Virus record (IMG/VR): IMGVR_UViG_3300020418_000019
Location: 1-34,497 of that record
Length of the DNA: 34,497 nt
Direction: 5' to 3' (one strand)
Source of the DNA: a virus
Under the pieces are notes generated by a model. That model worked only from the letters and a program-made list of their open reading frames with translations. It was not told where the DNA came from and made no database searches. Position numbers and translations under genes: made by a program. Below, piece after piece: positions 6,528-13,172 of the stretch (the stretch's first letter is position 1; the number at the start of each line of letters is the position of its first letter).

Positions 6528-6559
6528 TATATATTGCCATAAATGCAACATTAATACAA
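6528..6559 (-). promoter_or_regulatory. Putative autoregulated promoter of the HTH gene with operator O3 (6532-6550)
   Basis: A weak -35 (TTGTAT, 6559-6554) and an AT-rich -10 region (within 6528-6536) flank the 19-bp element TATTGCCATAAATGCAACA (+ strand, 6532-6550). This is nearly the same as O1 and contains TTGC-N7-GCAA. The exact -10 hexamer cannot be fixed. Transcription from here would yield a very short leader or a leaderless mRNA starting at ATG 6524. The arrangement suggests negative autoregulation. Confidence 0.5.
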
Positions 6560-6570
6560 GTAATTAGGCA

Positions 6571-6597
6571 AAAAAAAAGAGGGTTGTTACACCCTCT
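6571..6597 (-). terminator. Intrinsic terminator of the 6651-7115 gene (leftward)
   Basis: On the minus strand, AGAGGGT-GTAACA-ACCCTCT is a 7-bp GC-containing stem followed by eight T residues. It lies 54 bp past the stop of the 154-aa gene and just before the regulator's promoter, so it insulates the repressor unit from upstream transcription. Confidence 0.85.
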
Positions 6598-6650
6598 AGA
6601 TCAATATTAAAAATAAAAGTAAATAAGGAAATAATGCAAAAGCCATAGGT

Positions 6651-7115
6651 CTATCCATATACAAGTTTGCCATAGGTCATAATCTGCAATATAGAATCAG
6701 CTATTGAAGCATCAATATGTCCAAGGTCGTTATTTGTAAAAGCATGAAATACTTCGCCACAATCATGTTTATTTAAATCAGTTTTACCCGAAATAATTTT
6801 TTCGATAGTGGTTAAAACATCTTGTACTTTAAATTCATGCTTGTCATCCTCACAATCCTCTATTTTTATTGGAGAATCTAGAGTTAGGTCTTTAAGCCAT
6901 GAACAGCAACCTTCACACTCATATTCTTGGTCATCTGCAAACCAAATGTTGCCGTCTTCATCTTCTTCTTCTTTAATGTTTCCTATTGTGACCTCACAGG
7001 CCCAATAATTAACACCTTGACCCATAGTGCAAAATAAACATCTTAGGTCATCTAAACTAATGTCAAATTGATAGTTGATGTTGCAAGTAAATTTTTGTTC
7101 GGTAATAGTTGTCAT
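6651..7115 (-). CDS. Hypothetical acidic early protein, 154 aa
   Basis: Not recognised. From ATG 7115 the product is 154 residues (MTTITEQKFTCNINYQFDIS...), strongly acidic, with Asp/Glu clusters around residues 48-65 and 84-92 (IKEEEDEDGNIWF, DCEDDKHEF) and eight cysteines, including CEGCC and CLFC-like pairs that might bind metal. An upstream in-frame ATG at 7181 would add 22 residues, but that stretch reads through the terminator hairpin of the preceding gene and overlaps its coding end, so it is rejected. Terminators on both sides make this a monocistronic early unit. Its acidity would suit a DNA-mimic or polymerase-binding host-takeover protein, which is speculation. Confidence 0.72.
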   Translation of the reverse strand: MTTITEQKFTCNINYQFDISLDDLRCLFCTMGQGVNYWACEVTIGNIKEEEDEDGNIWFADDQEYECEGCCSWLKDLTLDSPIKIEDCEDDKHEFKVQDVLTTIEKIISGKTDLNKHDCGEVFHAFTNNDLGHIDASIADSILQIMTYGKLVYG

Positions 7116-7140
7116 TGGTCTGGTTAATAAAAAATTGGAT

Positions 7141-7169
7141 AAAAAAAAATGGGTGAAATTATTCACCCA
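7141..7169 (-). terminator. Intrinsic terminator of the 7159-7461 gene (leftward)
   Basis: On the minus strand, TGGGTGAA-TAAT-TTCACCCA is a perfect 8-bp stem with a 4-nt loop, followed by nine T residues. The 5' arm of the hairpin is formed by the last codons of the gene (ending GGT GAA TAA), so the stop codon sits in the loop. Confidence 0.9.
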
Positions 7170-7461
7170 AGTATGCGTCAACTAGTTCTTTGTATTCAAC
7201 AGAACCTTCGACTAGTTGCTGTGGAGTAATTGCAGATACAGTTGAGCTAGACATAAAAGCATTGATAAATGCATCTTTGTTAGCTTTGCCTTTGACATCT
7301 CTGTAATCAACGCCAAGCATTAAGTCGCTAAATACAACAAATGCTCTTTTGCCTTCAGCCTTAGTACGCTTGAGCAATCTTGCATAAGTACCTGCGTGTG
7401 TCATAAACCATGTACTGGCCTGTTCATGGATCTCGCTAGGTGTGAAAGTTTCAGTAGTCAT
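7159..7461 (-). CDS. Hypothetical early protein, 100 aa (first leftward gene)
   Basis: Not recognised. A 100-residue helical product with a central basic segment (YARLLKRTKAEGKRAFVVFS, about 26-45) and an acidic C-terminus. It is the gene closest to the divergent control region, with its own promoter (TTGACA, 7515-7520) carrying an operator-like element, a short leader sharing a 20-bp repeat with that of the 5516-6052 gene, and its own strong terminator overlapping the stop codon. It is therefore a self-contained, probably immediate-early transcription unit. No Shine-Dalgarno precedes the ATG. Confidence 0.78.
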   Translation of the reverse strand: MTTETFTPSEIHEQASTWFMTHAGTYARLLKRTKAEGKRAFVVFSDLMLGVDYRDVKGKANKDAFINAFMSSSTVSAITPQQLVEGSVEYKELVDAYLGE

Positions 7462-7480
7462 TGTTAATAGAAATTAGTAA
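7461..7480 (-). repeat. 20-bp direct repeat, copy 2: leader just upstream of the 7159-7461 gene
   Basis: Identical to 6058-6077 (TTGTTAATAGAAATTAGTAA on the + strand). Its first base overlaps the start codon of the 100-aa gene. The shared leader suggests common translational or post-transcriptional control of the two early units. Confidence 0.85.
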
Positions 7481-7491
7481 TGTACTCTTTT

Positions 7492-7520
7492 AGTGTGGCA
7501 TATATCCCAACACCTGTCAA
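7492..7520 (-). promoter_or_regulatory. Leftward promoter of the first early gene
   Basis: On the minus strand, a perfect TTGACA (7520-7515), a 17-bp spacer and CACACT (7497-7492), a poor -10. The region from -35 to -10 lines up base for base with the promoter at 6111-6139 (shared TTGACA, TGTTG, AT.TGC and A.ACT in register), which is the main reason to accept it despite the weak -10. Confidence 0.55.
7494..7512. promoter_or_regulatory. Putative operator O2 within the first early promoter
   Basis: The + strand reads TGTGGCATATATCCCAACA, sharing 13 of 19 positions with O1 at 6113-6131 and sitting in the same place between -35 and -10. The partial dyad is TGG-(G)ATATAT(G)-CCA. It is the weakest of the three matches on sequence but the best supported by register. 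Confidence 0.5.
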
Positions 7521-7537
7521 CAAATTAATTTTAAATA

Positions 7538-7566
7538 TTGCGATTTACTCTACATTTCTCTATATT
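7538..7566 (+). promoter_or_regulatory. Rightward promoter for the packaging genes
   Basis: TTGCGA (7538-7543), a 17-bp spacer and TATATT (7561-7566), followed 23 bp later by the ATG of the 87-aa gene. It diverges from the leftward promoter at 7492-7520. The stretch 7536-7554 overlapping the -35 begins TATTGC and matches O1 at 12 of 19 positions, so it might be a weak fourth operator. This promoter lacks the late GTGTGACCGTAA element. Confidence 0.55.
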
Positions 7567-7589
7567 ATGAATAATTTTATTTATTTTTT

Positions 7590-7853
7590 ATGACACTAGC
7601 AGCAGTTAGACCAAAAACTATTGTTGTTGGTGTCTCAGATACTGGTCATCGGGTTGCAGAGGATCATCCTAATCATAATCCTCGTATCACTCAGGTGGTC
7701 GTTGATGCACTGCGAGAACTAAACGAAGAAGGTATTGGCTATGGCTGTCTTTCTATTATGTTTGGTATCTCTCGTGGTTATATAGCTCAAATTTGCCGTT
7801 ATGAAAAAAGAGTCAGCTACGCAACTCGTTACAAAACAATCCAAGTTAGGTAG
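7590..7853 (+). CDS. Small HTH protein preceding the terminase genes, 87 aa
   Basis: An 87-residue protein with a single HTH: 'ITQVVVDALRELNEEGIGYG' then 'LSIMFGISRGYIAQICRYEK' (about residues 53-72), a resolvase/Hin-like 'S.MFGISRGYI..IC' recognition helix. The first 30 residues are extended and basic/neutral. It is the first rightward gene and overlaps the terminase small subunit by 53 nt in another frame. It might be a transcriptional activator of late genes or a DNA-recognition protein for packaging; the sequence cannot decide. The ATG lacks a Shine-Dalgarno and lies in an extremely T-rich leader. Confidence 0.7.
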   Translation: MTLAAVRPKTIVVGVSDTGHRVAEDHPNHNPRITQVVVDALRELNEEGIGYGCLSIMFGISRGYIAQICRYEKRVSYATRYKTIQVR

Positions 7854-8262
7854 GCCAATAGCTAAACCTGATTTAAAAATTATGGAAGAAGTTTTGTTTT
7901 GGATTTCTTCTGGTAATACTTTGCGTGCTTATTGCAGACAAAAAGGTAAACCTGCTTTTACTACTATTTACAATTGGTTGAATAAAGATAAAGAATTTAA
8001 TGAACGCTTCGTGCGTGCGCGCGAGGTTGGATCAGATATGATTGCGGATTCTATTATGGAAATTATGAGCGAAACTCCTGAGATGATTGGAGGAGATAAT
8101 CCACGCATAGATCCGGGTTGGGTGGCTCTTCAGAAGGCCAAAAGCGATGTTGCATTGAAACTATTGTCTAAGTGGTTTCCGCAGCGTTATGGAGATCGTG
8201 TAGGGGTAGAAGCAAAAGGAGATATTAGTCTGACTATTTCAACAGGCGTTCCACAGGTGTGA
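7801..8262 (+). CDS. terS: Terminase small subunit
   Basis: A 153-residue protein with the N-terminal DNA-binding HTH typical of small terminases: 'LGRPIAKPDLKIMEEVLFWI', then 'SSGNTLRAYCRQKGKPAFTT' and 'YNWLNKDKEFNERFVRAREV' (residues about 16-78). The GRP....L...I...I..G.SLR..CR..G.P...T.Y.WL pattern is diagnostic of the family. A helical oligomerisation part follows (DMIADSIMEIMSE ... WVALQKAKSDVALKLLSKWF) and ends in 'YGDR' and a beta tail. It recognises the phage packaging site and hands DNA to the large subunit, which begins in a 4-nt GTGA overlap at its stop codon. Confidence 0.88.
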   Translation: MKKESATQLVTKQSKLGRPIAKPDLKIMEEVLFWISSGNTLRAYCRQKGKPAFTTIYNWLNKDKEFNERFVRAREVGSDMIADSIMEIMSETPEMIGGDNPRIDPGWVALQKAKSDVALKLLSKWFPQRYGDRVGVEAKGDISLTISTGVPQV

Positions 8263-9593
8263 AACAACCGTTGATCAAACTAGATTACACACCTCGGACT
8301 TGGCAGAGAGAATGCCATATAAAGAAACAAAGGTTTAGCGTCTACGCATTACACAGGCGATCCGGGAAAACAGAATTAGCAATCATGGAGCTAATTGATA
8401 AGGCCATGAAGACAAGCAAGGAACTGGCTATGTTTGTGTACGTTGCACCGTTCCTGAGACAGGCAAAAGCGATTGCATGGGCAAGATTAAAGCAGAAGAT
8501 AGAACCACTGCGTAGGACATCTGTAATCGAGATAAACGAGGGTGAGTTATCGGTCAGGTTTAAACATAATGGAGCGATTATCAGATTGTTTGGAGGCGAT
8601 AATCCAGATGCGATGCGAGGATTACGACTTGATGGTTGTGTTTTAGATGAAGTGTCTCAGCTAAAGAACGAGCTATGGACAGACATAGTGCAACCTGCAC
8701 TTTCTGACCGTCTTGGTTGGTCAATCTTTATTGGTACACCTAGTGGCATTAACTTGTTCTCTGAGTTGTATTACAAGGCCATAGAAGAGAACGATTGGGC
8801 AGCAGCTAGGTATACCGTTTACGACACAGACAGCTTGCATCCTGATGAGGTAACTCGTCTTAAACGAGACATGAGTGAGACTAGTTTTGCTCGTGAGTAT
8901 TTATGTGATTTCTCAGCCCAAGGAGATGACCAGTTAATTGCATTAGCAGATACCGAAGATGCAGCCAAACGTATTTACCAGAAAAACCATGTAAAGCTGT
9001 CACCAATAGTCCTTGGAATCGACCCGGCACGTTTTGGAGATGACCGATCAGTAGTGTTTCGTAGGCAAGGCAGACAAGCATATGAACCAGTTGTATATCG
9101 AGGTATAGACAACATGGAGTTAGCAGCGAGAGTAGCCAACCTAATAGAGGAACATGACCCAGATGCAGTGTTTTGTGATGCAGGTGCAGGTAGTGGTGTA
9201 ATCGACAGACTAAGACAGTTGTCGTATGACGTAATCGAAATACCGTTTGGTGGTAAAGCAATAAAACCAGAGCAATACATCAACCGTAGAAGTGAGATGT
9301 GGTGGTTAATGAAGCAATGGATAGAAGAAGGTGGTGCAATACCAAACGATGTAGCCCTCAAACAAGAGTTAGCAACACCGATATATTGGTACGACAATGT
9401 AGGTAGGCGTGTATTGGAAAGTAAAGATCAGATAAAAAAGAGATTGCAGGGAGCAGGGTCACCAGATTTAGCTGATGCACTAGCACTAACCTTTGCCCTC
9501 CCGGTAGCCAAAAAAGTACCAGAGGATATATACATCAAAAGACGCAAAGTATCTACACAGAAAGCAGATTATGACCCATACAAAGTACTTTAA
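8259..9593 (+). CDS. terL: Terminase large subunit (packaging ATPase/nuclease)
   Basis: A 444-residue large terminase. ATPase half: Walker A HRRSGKT (32-38), Walker B CVLDE (127-131) and the coupling motif 'IFIGTPSG' (156-163). Nuclease half: RNase H-like strand 'VLGIDPARFGDD' with D255 and the following acidic residues, 'VFCDAGAGSG' with D307, and 'SPDLADALALTF' with D403/D406 completing the metal site. It translocates DNA into the prohead and cuts it. The start is GTG 8259, overlapping the terS stop (GTGA), so the pair is translationally coupled. The stop overlaps the next gene by 23 nt. All catalytic residues expected of a working enzyme are visible. Confidence 0.95.
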   Translation: MKQPLIKLDYTPRTWQRECHIKKQRFSVYALHRRSGKTELAIMELIDKAMKTSKELAMFVYVAPFLRQAKAIAWARLKQKIEPLRRTSVIEINEGELSVRFKHNGAIIRLFGGDNPDAMRGLRLDGCVLDEVSQLKNELWTDIVQPALSDRLGWSIFIGTPSGINLFSELYYKAIEENDWAAARYTVYDTDSLHPDEVTRLKRDMSETSFAREYLCDFSAQGDDQLIALADTEDAAKRIYQKNHVKLSPIVLGIDPARFGDDRSVVFRRQGRQAYEPVVYRGIDNMELAARVANLIEEHDPDAVFCDAGAGSGVIDRLRQLSYDVIEIPFGGKAIKPEQYINRRSEMWWLMKQWIEEGGAIPNDVALKQELATPIYWYDNVGRRVLESKDQIKKRLQGAGSPDLADALALTFALPVAKKVPEDIYIKRRKVSTQKADYDPYKVL

Positions 9594-10131
9594 ACGTATA
9601 GCTACAGGTTTAGATGTAGACCCATTACTAAAATTGTTAGACGATAAACCAGAATTGTGGACAGAGATAACAGCACGCCAAGATTTTACAGGCACACCAC
9701 ATAAAGATACAGAGTCAATATACGTTAGAGGGCCATTAAAGATGAGCCAATACTATGTTATGTGGGATACAGGATCATACGACTATCCGTGTATGGAATA
9801 TTTAAAACCTGCGTTAGTGCCATTAATGCAACCAATACTCAAACAGCTAGGTGTTGAAGACATGGGTAGGGTGTTGATTGTTAATCTTAAACCAAGTGGC
9901 CATGTAACCAAACATAACGACCAAGGAACGTATGCAGATCATTACAGTAGGTTTCATATTGTTCTTAAATCTAACCAGTGGTGCAGCCAAACTTGCGGAG
10001 ATGAAGAACAAAAGTTTGAGGTAGGTGAGGTCTGGTGGTTTAACCATAAAGAACTACACACAGCACACAATGTTGGCATGACAGACAGAGTGCATATAAT
10101 ATTTGATTGTGTAACTAAAAATTCTTTATGA
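9571..10131 (+). CDS. Aspartyl/asparaginyl beta-hydroxylase-like 2OG-Fe(II) oxygenase
   Basis: A 186-residue protein with the cupin-fold 2OG signature of the Asp/Asn hydroxylase class: 'GHVTKHNDQGTY' gives the HxD pair H115/D117, 'YSRFHIVLKSN' is the following strand, 'FEVGEVWWFNHKELHTAHNV' contributes the distal H166, and R173 (TDRVHIIFDC) binds 2-oxoglutarate. Family members hydroxylate Asp/Asn or related residues in proteins; the phage substrate is unknown. It lies between terL and the GNAT gene in the packaging/head module, so a virion or packaging protein could be its target, though that is inference. It overlaps terL by 23 nt and the next gene by 4 nt (ATGA). Confidence 0.85.
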   Translation: MTHTKYFKRIATGLDVDPLLKLLDDKPELWTEITARQDFTGTPHKDTESIYVRGPLKMSQYYVMWDTGSYDYPCMEYLKPALVPLMQPILKQLGVEDMGRVLIVNLKPSGHVTKHNDQGTYADHYSRFHIVLKSNQWCSQTCGDEEQKFEVGEVWWFNHKELHTAHNVGMTDRVHIIFDCVTKNSL

Positions 10132-10637
10132 CGAGTGTGACCGTAAGTCCTGATAGTACAGCTACTGTAGACAAAAGTAGGATATCCAAAACGGAAATCA
10201 AACTTGCCACAGTTAAGGAGATGTTGGCCGAGGCATCCATACTGTTTGACGAGCATTACGAAGAGATTGCTCGCAACAAACAAGTGATGAAGCTAAAGCC
10301 AGACGAAACGACGTACTACCGAATGGAGGACTCTAATCGTATATTCATCCTTTCAGCTAGGCAAGATGATAAGTTAATTGGTTATTCTGTTAATTTTGTC
10401 ATTCATCATTTACATTATGCTGATTTAAAACTAGCCCAAAATGATTTGTTGTTTATCAGCAAGGAACACAGGGGTGGCAGAGTCGGTTTAAAGTTAATAA
10501 AGGAGACAGAAAAACACGCAACATCGCTCGGATGCAAACTTATGTTATGGCACGCCAAAGAAAGCACCACCTTGGCTCATATGCTACCGAGATTAAAATA
10601 TGGTGTACAAGATATTATCTTTTCCAAGGAGCTATGA
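10128..10637 (+). CDS. GNAT-family N-acetyltransferase
   Basis: A 169-residue GNAT protein. Strand 1 and helix 1 are 'IKLATVKEMLAEASILFDEH' (24-43), the central strands include 'RIFILSARQDDKLIGYSVNF' (71-90), and the acetyl-CoA pyrophosphate loop is R115-G-G-R-V-G120 preceded by 'LLFISKEH'. GNATs acetylate amines of proteins or small molecules; phage versions beside portal genes are common, but their substrate is unknown. The ATG at 10128 overlaps the previous stop by 4 nt. A late-promoter element (10135-10168) lies inside the first 14 codons, so transcripts starting there would lack this start codon. An internal ATG at 10221 (M32) has AAGGAG directly against it, too close to be a good site. 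Confidence 0.85.
   Translation: MTSVTVSPDSTATVDKSRISKTEIKLATVKEMLAEASILFDEHYEEIARNKQVMKLKPDETTYYRMEDSNRIFILSARQDDKLIGYSVNFVIHHLHYADLKLAQNDLLFISKEHRGGRVGLKLIKETEKHATSLGCKLMLWHAKESTTLAHMLPRLKYGVQDIIFSKEL
10135..10168 (+). promoter_or_regulatory. Late promoter-like element L1 (GTGTGACCGTAA-N16-TACTGT)
   Basis: GTGTGACCGTAA (10135-10146) followed after exactly 16 bp by TACTGT (10163-10168). One of four rightward copies in the window. It sits inside the 5' end of the GNAT coding sequence, so its natural target is probably the block from the 107-aa protein and portal (10639 onward) to 13485. The -10-like hexamer is the least convincing of the four except for its spacing. Confidence 0.6.
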
Positions 10638-10638
10638 C

Positions 10639-10962
10639 ATGGCAGTTACGACAGCTATAGCAGCGGTTGCTAGTACTGGTTACCAAATTTACTCAGGAAT
10701 GCAACAGAAAAAGGCACAAAAAAAGCAATTAGCATTGCAACGAGAAGCTAATGAAGATGCTAGAAAACAAGCTAAAGCAGAAGCTGATCGTGCCGACATA
10801 GAGTACAACAAAGCAAACAGGCAAACAGCAGATGTTAATGCTATTACTGACGAAAGTGTACTAGCAGGTAAGGGTGGTGCAGCAGGTACTATGCTTACTG
10901 GCAATATGGGCATAGATCCTAATCAATTAAACTTAGGCAAATCCACCTTATTAGGCGGTTAA
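10639..10962 (+). CDS. Small virion-associated protein, 107 aa
   Basis: The ATG at 10639 follows an AGGAG with 7-nt spacing; an upstream in-frame ATG (10600) inside the GNAT gene is rejected. The product starts with a small hydrophobic helix (MAVTTAIAAVASTGYQIYSG). A long charged, coiled-coil helix follows (QQKKAQKKQLALQREANEDA ... AEADRADIEYNKANRQ, about 20-60). The C-terminus is Gly-rich (GKGGAAGTML, then LGKSTLLGG). This hydrophobic-N-terminus plus helix plus Gly-rich design resembles short internal core or ejection proteins encoded next to the portal in podoviruses. No enzymatic motif. Function is inferred from position and composition. Confidence 0.65.
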   Translation: MAVTTAIAAVASTGYQIYSGMQQKKAQKKQLALQREANEDARKQAKAEADRADIEYNKANRQTADVNAITDESVLAGKGGAAGTMLTGNMGIDPNQLNLGKSTLLGG

Positions 10963-10965
10963 TCA

Positions 10966-12642
10966 ATGTACGAAACCAAGAGAAGTAAATTATTGACAAG
11001 GTGGGGTCACCTTCGATCTGAAAGGGCTACTTGGTGGTCACATTGGCAAGAAGTAACGACATATCTACTGCCAAGAAATGGACGTTATTTTGTACAAGAT
11101 AGAAACAAAGGGCATAGAAGACATAACTCGATATACGACAATACAGGAACAAGAGCGTTAAGAACATTAGGTGCAGGTATGATGGCCGGTGCAACATCCC
11201 CTGCAAGACCTTGGTTTAGATTAGGTACAGTTGATCCAGAACTAAATAAATATCCACCAGTAAAAATGTGGCTAAACGATGTCACAGAACGTATGCAATT
11301 AGTGTTTACTAAATCAAATACATACAGAACATTACATGGTATATACGAAGAATTAGGAGCATTTGGAACGGCAGGGTCAATTATTTTACCTGACATGAAA
11401 AACGCAATACATCATTACCCGGTAACGTGTGGTGAATATGCAATTGCTACAGATTATCAGGGTAGAGTTAATACATTGTTTAGAGAATTTCAAAAAACGG
11501 TAGGAGAAACAGTAAGAGAGTTTGGATATAACAACTGTTCAACGTCCGTTAAAAACTTGCATGACAGAGGTTCATTGGATCAATGGATAACTATTATTCA
11601 TGCAATAGAACCAAGAGATGATAGAGAGCGTGATTACAGTAAAAAAGACAATATGAACATGGCATACAAATCTTGTTATTTTGAGCAAGGTGGTGAAGGC
11701 GATAAAGTACTAAGAGAAAGCGGATTTAGAGATTTTCCTGTAGTTGTACCAAGATGGGGTATATCTGGTGGCGATATTTATGGTAATTCACCGGGTATGG
11801 AAGCATTAGGTGACATAAAACAGCTACAACACGAGCAATTACGCAAGGCACAAGGCATTGATTACCAAACAAAGCCACCATTACAAGTACCTAGTTACCT
11901 TAAAAACCGTGATGTAGATAGTTTGCCGGGTGGCGTTACCTTTATTGATGGGCAACAAGGCAAGATTGAAACAGCATTTAACGTAAATTTAAACTTGCAA
12001 CACTTGTTAATGGACATACAAGACGTAAGGCAACGCATAAATGGTAGTTTTTATGCTGATTTGTTTCTTATGTTGGCAAATGCTACTGACACACGCATGA
12101 CAGCAACAGAGGTGGCAGAACGTCACGAAGAAAAATTGCTTATGTTAGGGCCTGTTTTAGAAAGATTACATAACGAATTACTAGATCCGTTAATAGATAT
12201 TACGTTCAGCAGAATGATAGAAGCAGATTTAGTGCCACCTGCACCAGAAGAATTGCAAGGTATGGAGTTAAATGTAGAGTTTGTATCTATGTTGGCACAA
12301 GCACAACGTGCTATTGGTACAAATAGTGTTGATAGATATACAAATACAATGGGTGCTATTGCACAAATGAAACCTGATGTACTTGATAAATTTGATTCTG
12401 ATGCATGGGCAGATAGTTATGCTGATATGCTAGGCATTGATCCGGGATTAATAGTACCCGGACAAGTCGTAGCTAAGATACGACAGGAAAGAGCAGCAGC
12501 ACAACAAGCAGCAGCACAGGCAGAACAACAACAACAAGCAGTAGAAAACATGGCAAAACTTGGTAAAGTAGACTCAGGTAATGCTATGGACATGATAAAC
12601 CAATTTAGTGGTTACAATTCACCATCACCATTGGAGGTATAA
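10966..12642 (+). CDS. Head-tail connector / portal protein
   Basis: A 558-residue portal of the podovirus head-to-tail connecting family. Recognisable segments are 'RATWWSHWQEVTTYLLPRNG' (about 20-39), 'GTRALRTLGAGMMAGATSPA' (about 61-80, the well-conserved 'GM.SG.TSP.RPWF' block), 'YEELGAFGTAGSIILPDM', and the wing region through 'GDIYGNSPGMEALGDIKQLQ'. The C-terminal crown is Gln/Ala-rich (AAAQQAAAQAEQQQQAVENM). Twelve copies should form the channel through which DNA enters and leaves, contacting TerL during packaging and the tail tube protein afterwards. Length is typical for the family and the frame is intact. It follows the 107-aa gene by 3 nt. Confidence 0.94.
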   Translation: MYETKRSKLLTRWGHLRSERATWWSHWQEVTTYLLPRNGRYFVQDRNKGHRRHNSIYDNTGTRALRTLGAGMMAGATSPARPWFRLGTVDPELNKYPPVKMWLNDVTERMQLVFTKSNTYRTLHGIYEELGAFGTAGSIILPDMKNAIHHYPVTCGEYAIATDYQGRVNTLFREFQKTVGETVREFGYNNCSTSVKNLHDRGSLDQWITIIHAIEPRDDRERDYSKKDNMNMAYKSCYFEQGGEGDKVLRESGFRDFPVVVPRWGISGGDIYGNSPGMEALGDIKQLQHEQLRKAQGIDYQTKPPLQVPSYLKNRDVDSLPGGVTFIDGQQGKIETAFNVNLNLQHLLMDIQDVRQRINGSFYADLFLMLANATDTRMTATEVAERHEEKLLMLGPVLERLHNELLDPLIDITFSRMIEADLVPPAPEELQGMELNVEFVSMLAQAQRAIGTNSVDRYTNTMGAIAQMKPDVLDKFDSDAWADSYADMLGIDPGLIVPGQVVAKIRQERAAAQQAAAQAEQQQQAVENMAKLGKVDSGNAMDMINQFSGYNSPSPLEV

Positions 12643-13017
12643 ATGGATTTAATTGATCTAAAAAAAGACCCACAACCTGTTGACAGTAATGAAATGTATG
12701 ACGAACCGATGTATAGCTACGGTTTGTGTATATCGTTAGGTAAAGAAGAACTAGAAAAATTAGGCATAGAAAAATTACCAGAAGCAGGTAGTGAAATGAT
12801 GCTAATGGCAAAAGCATATGTTAAAACAGTTAGGGAAAGTCAAGAAAAAGATGGCGTAGAACAAAATGTAGAGTTACAAATATGTGCAATGGCTATTGAA
12901 CCAATAGATAAAACTGGTGATCAAGCAGATGGATTGTATGGAGATAAGGCATCTGCACCACCAAAAGCACAGCCTGTTACTACACCTACTACAGGTACTT
13001 ATCTAACTGGGAGTTAA
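12643..13017 (+). CDS. Probable capsid-associated (staple-like) protein, 124 aa
   Basis: A 124-residue product. The segment 'MYSYGLCISLGKEELEKLGI' followed by 'LPEAGSEMMLMAKAYVKTV' and 'NVELQICAMAIEP' matches the small beta-rich phage proteins (YP.GL.I.L..E.L..LG......G....L...A.V) that some databases label capsid staple proteins. The C-terminal 30 residues are Pro/Thr-rich (KAQPVTTPTTGTYLTGS) and probably flexible. A GGAGGT ribosome-binding site is inside the end of the portal gene and the start abuts the portal stop. The family name is recalled from memory of similar proteins, so its specific role in the shell is moderately uncertain. Confidence 0.62.
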   Translation: MDLIDLKKDPQPVDSNEMYDEPMYSYGLCISLGKEELEKLGIEKLPEAGSEMMLMAKAYVKTVRESQEKDGVEQNVELQICAMAIEPIDKTGDQADGLYGDKASAPPKAQPVTTPTTGTYLTGS

Positions 13018-13019
13018 TT

Positions 13020-13172
13020 ATGGAAGGATTTAAAGATTTATCACCTGATGCCAAAGTAAGGTATCGCAAAATGATAGAACAACACAATGCAGAAGAAGCA
13101 AACAAAAAGAAAAATAAGAAAAAATCTAAATTACAAGAATTTGCAGAAAAATTATATGGAGGTAATAAATAA
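13020..13172 (+). CDS. Small Lys-rich protein, 50 aa
   Basis: An ATG at 13020, 2 nt after the preceding stop, opens a 50-codon frame closed by TAA 13170-13172. The product (starting MEGFKDLSPDAKVRYRKMIE) is strongly basic in its middle (KKKNKKKSK) and ends AEKLYGGNK. It is probably one amphipathic helix and may bind DNA or the scaffold. The stop and the next start overlap by one base (TAATG), with a GGAGGT before it, supporting real translation. No family recognised. Confidence 0.68.
   Translation: MEGFKDLSPDAKVRYRKMIEQHNAEEANKKKNKKKSKLQEFAEKLYGGNK

Noticed and set aside
7116-7181. Upstream start (7181) for the 154-aa early protein
   Set aside because: The added 22 residues would be translated from the terminator hairpin and T-tract of the preceding gene and overlap its coding end; ATG 7115 is more plausible.
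8881-9397. Overlapping minus-strand ORFs opposite terL
   Set aside because: His/Leu- or Ser-rich compositions, no ribosome-binding sites, and terL itself is an unmistakable complete gene.
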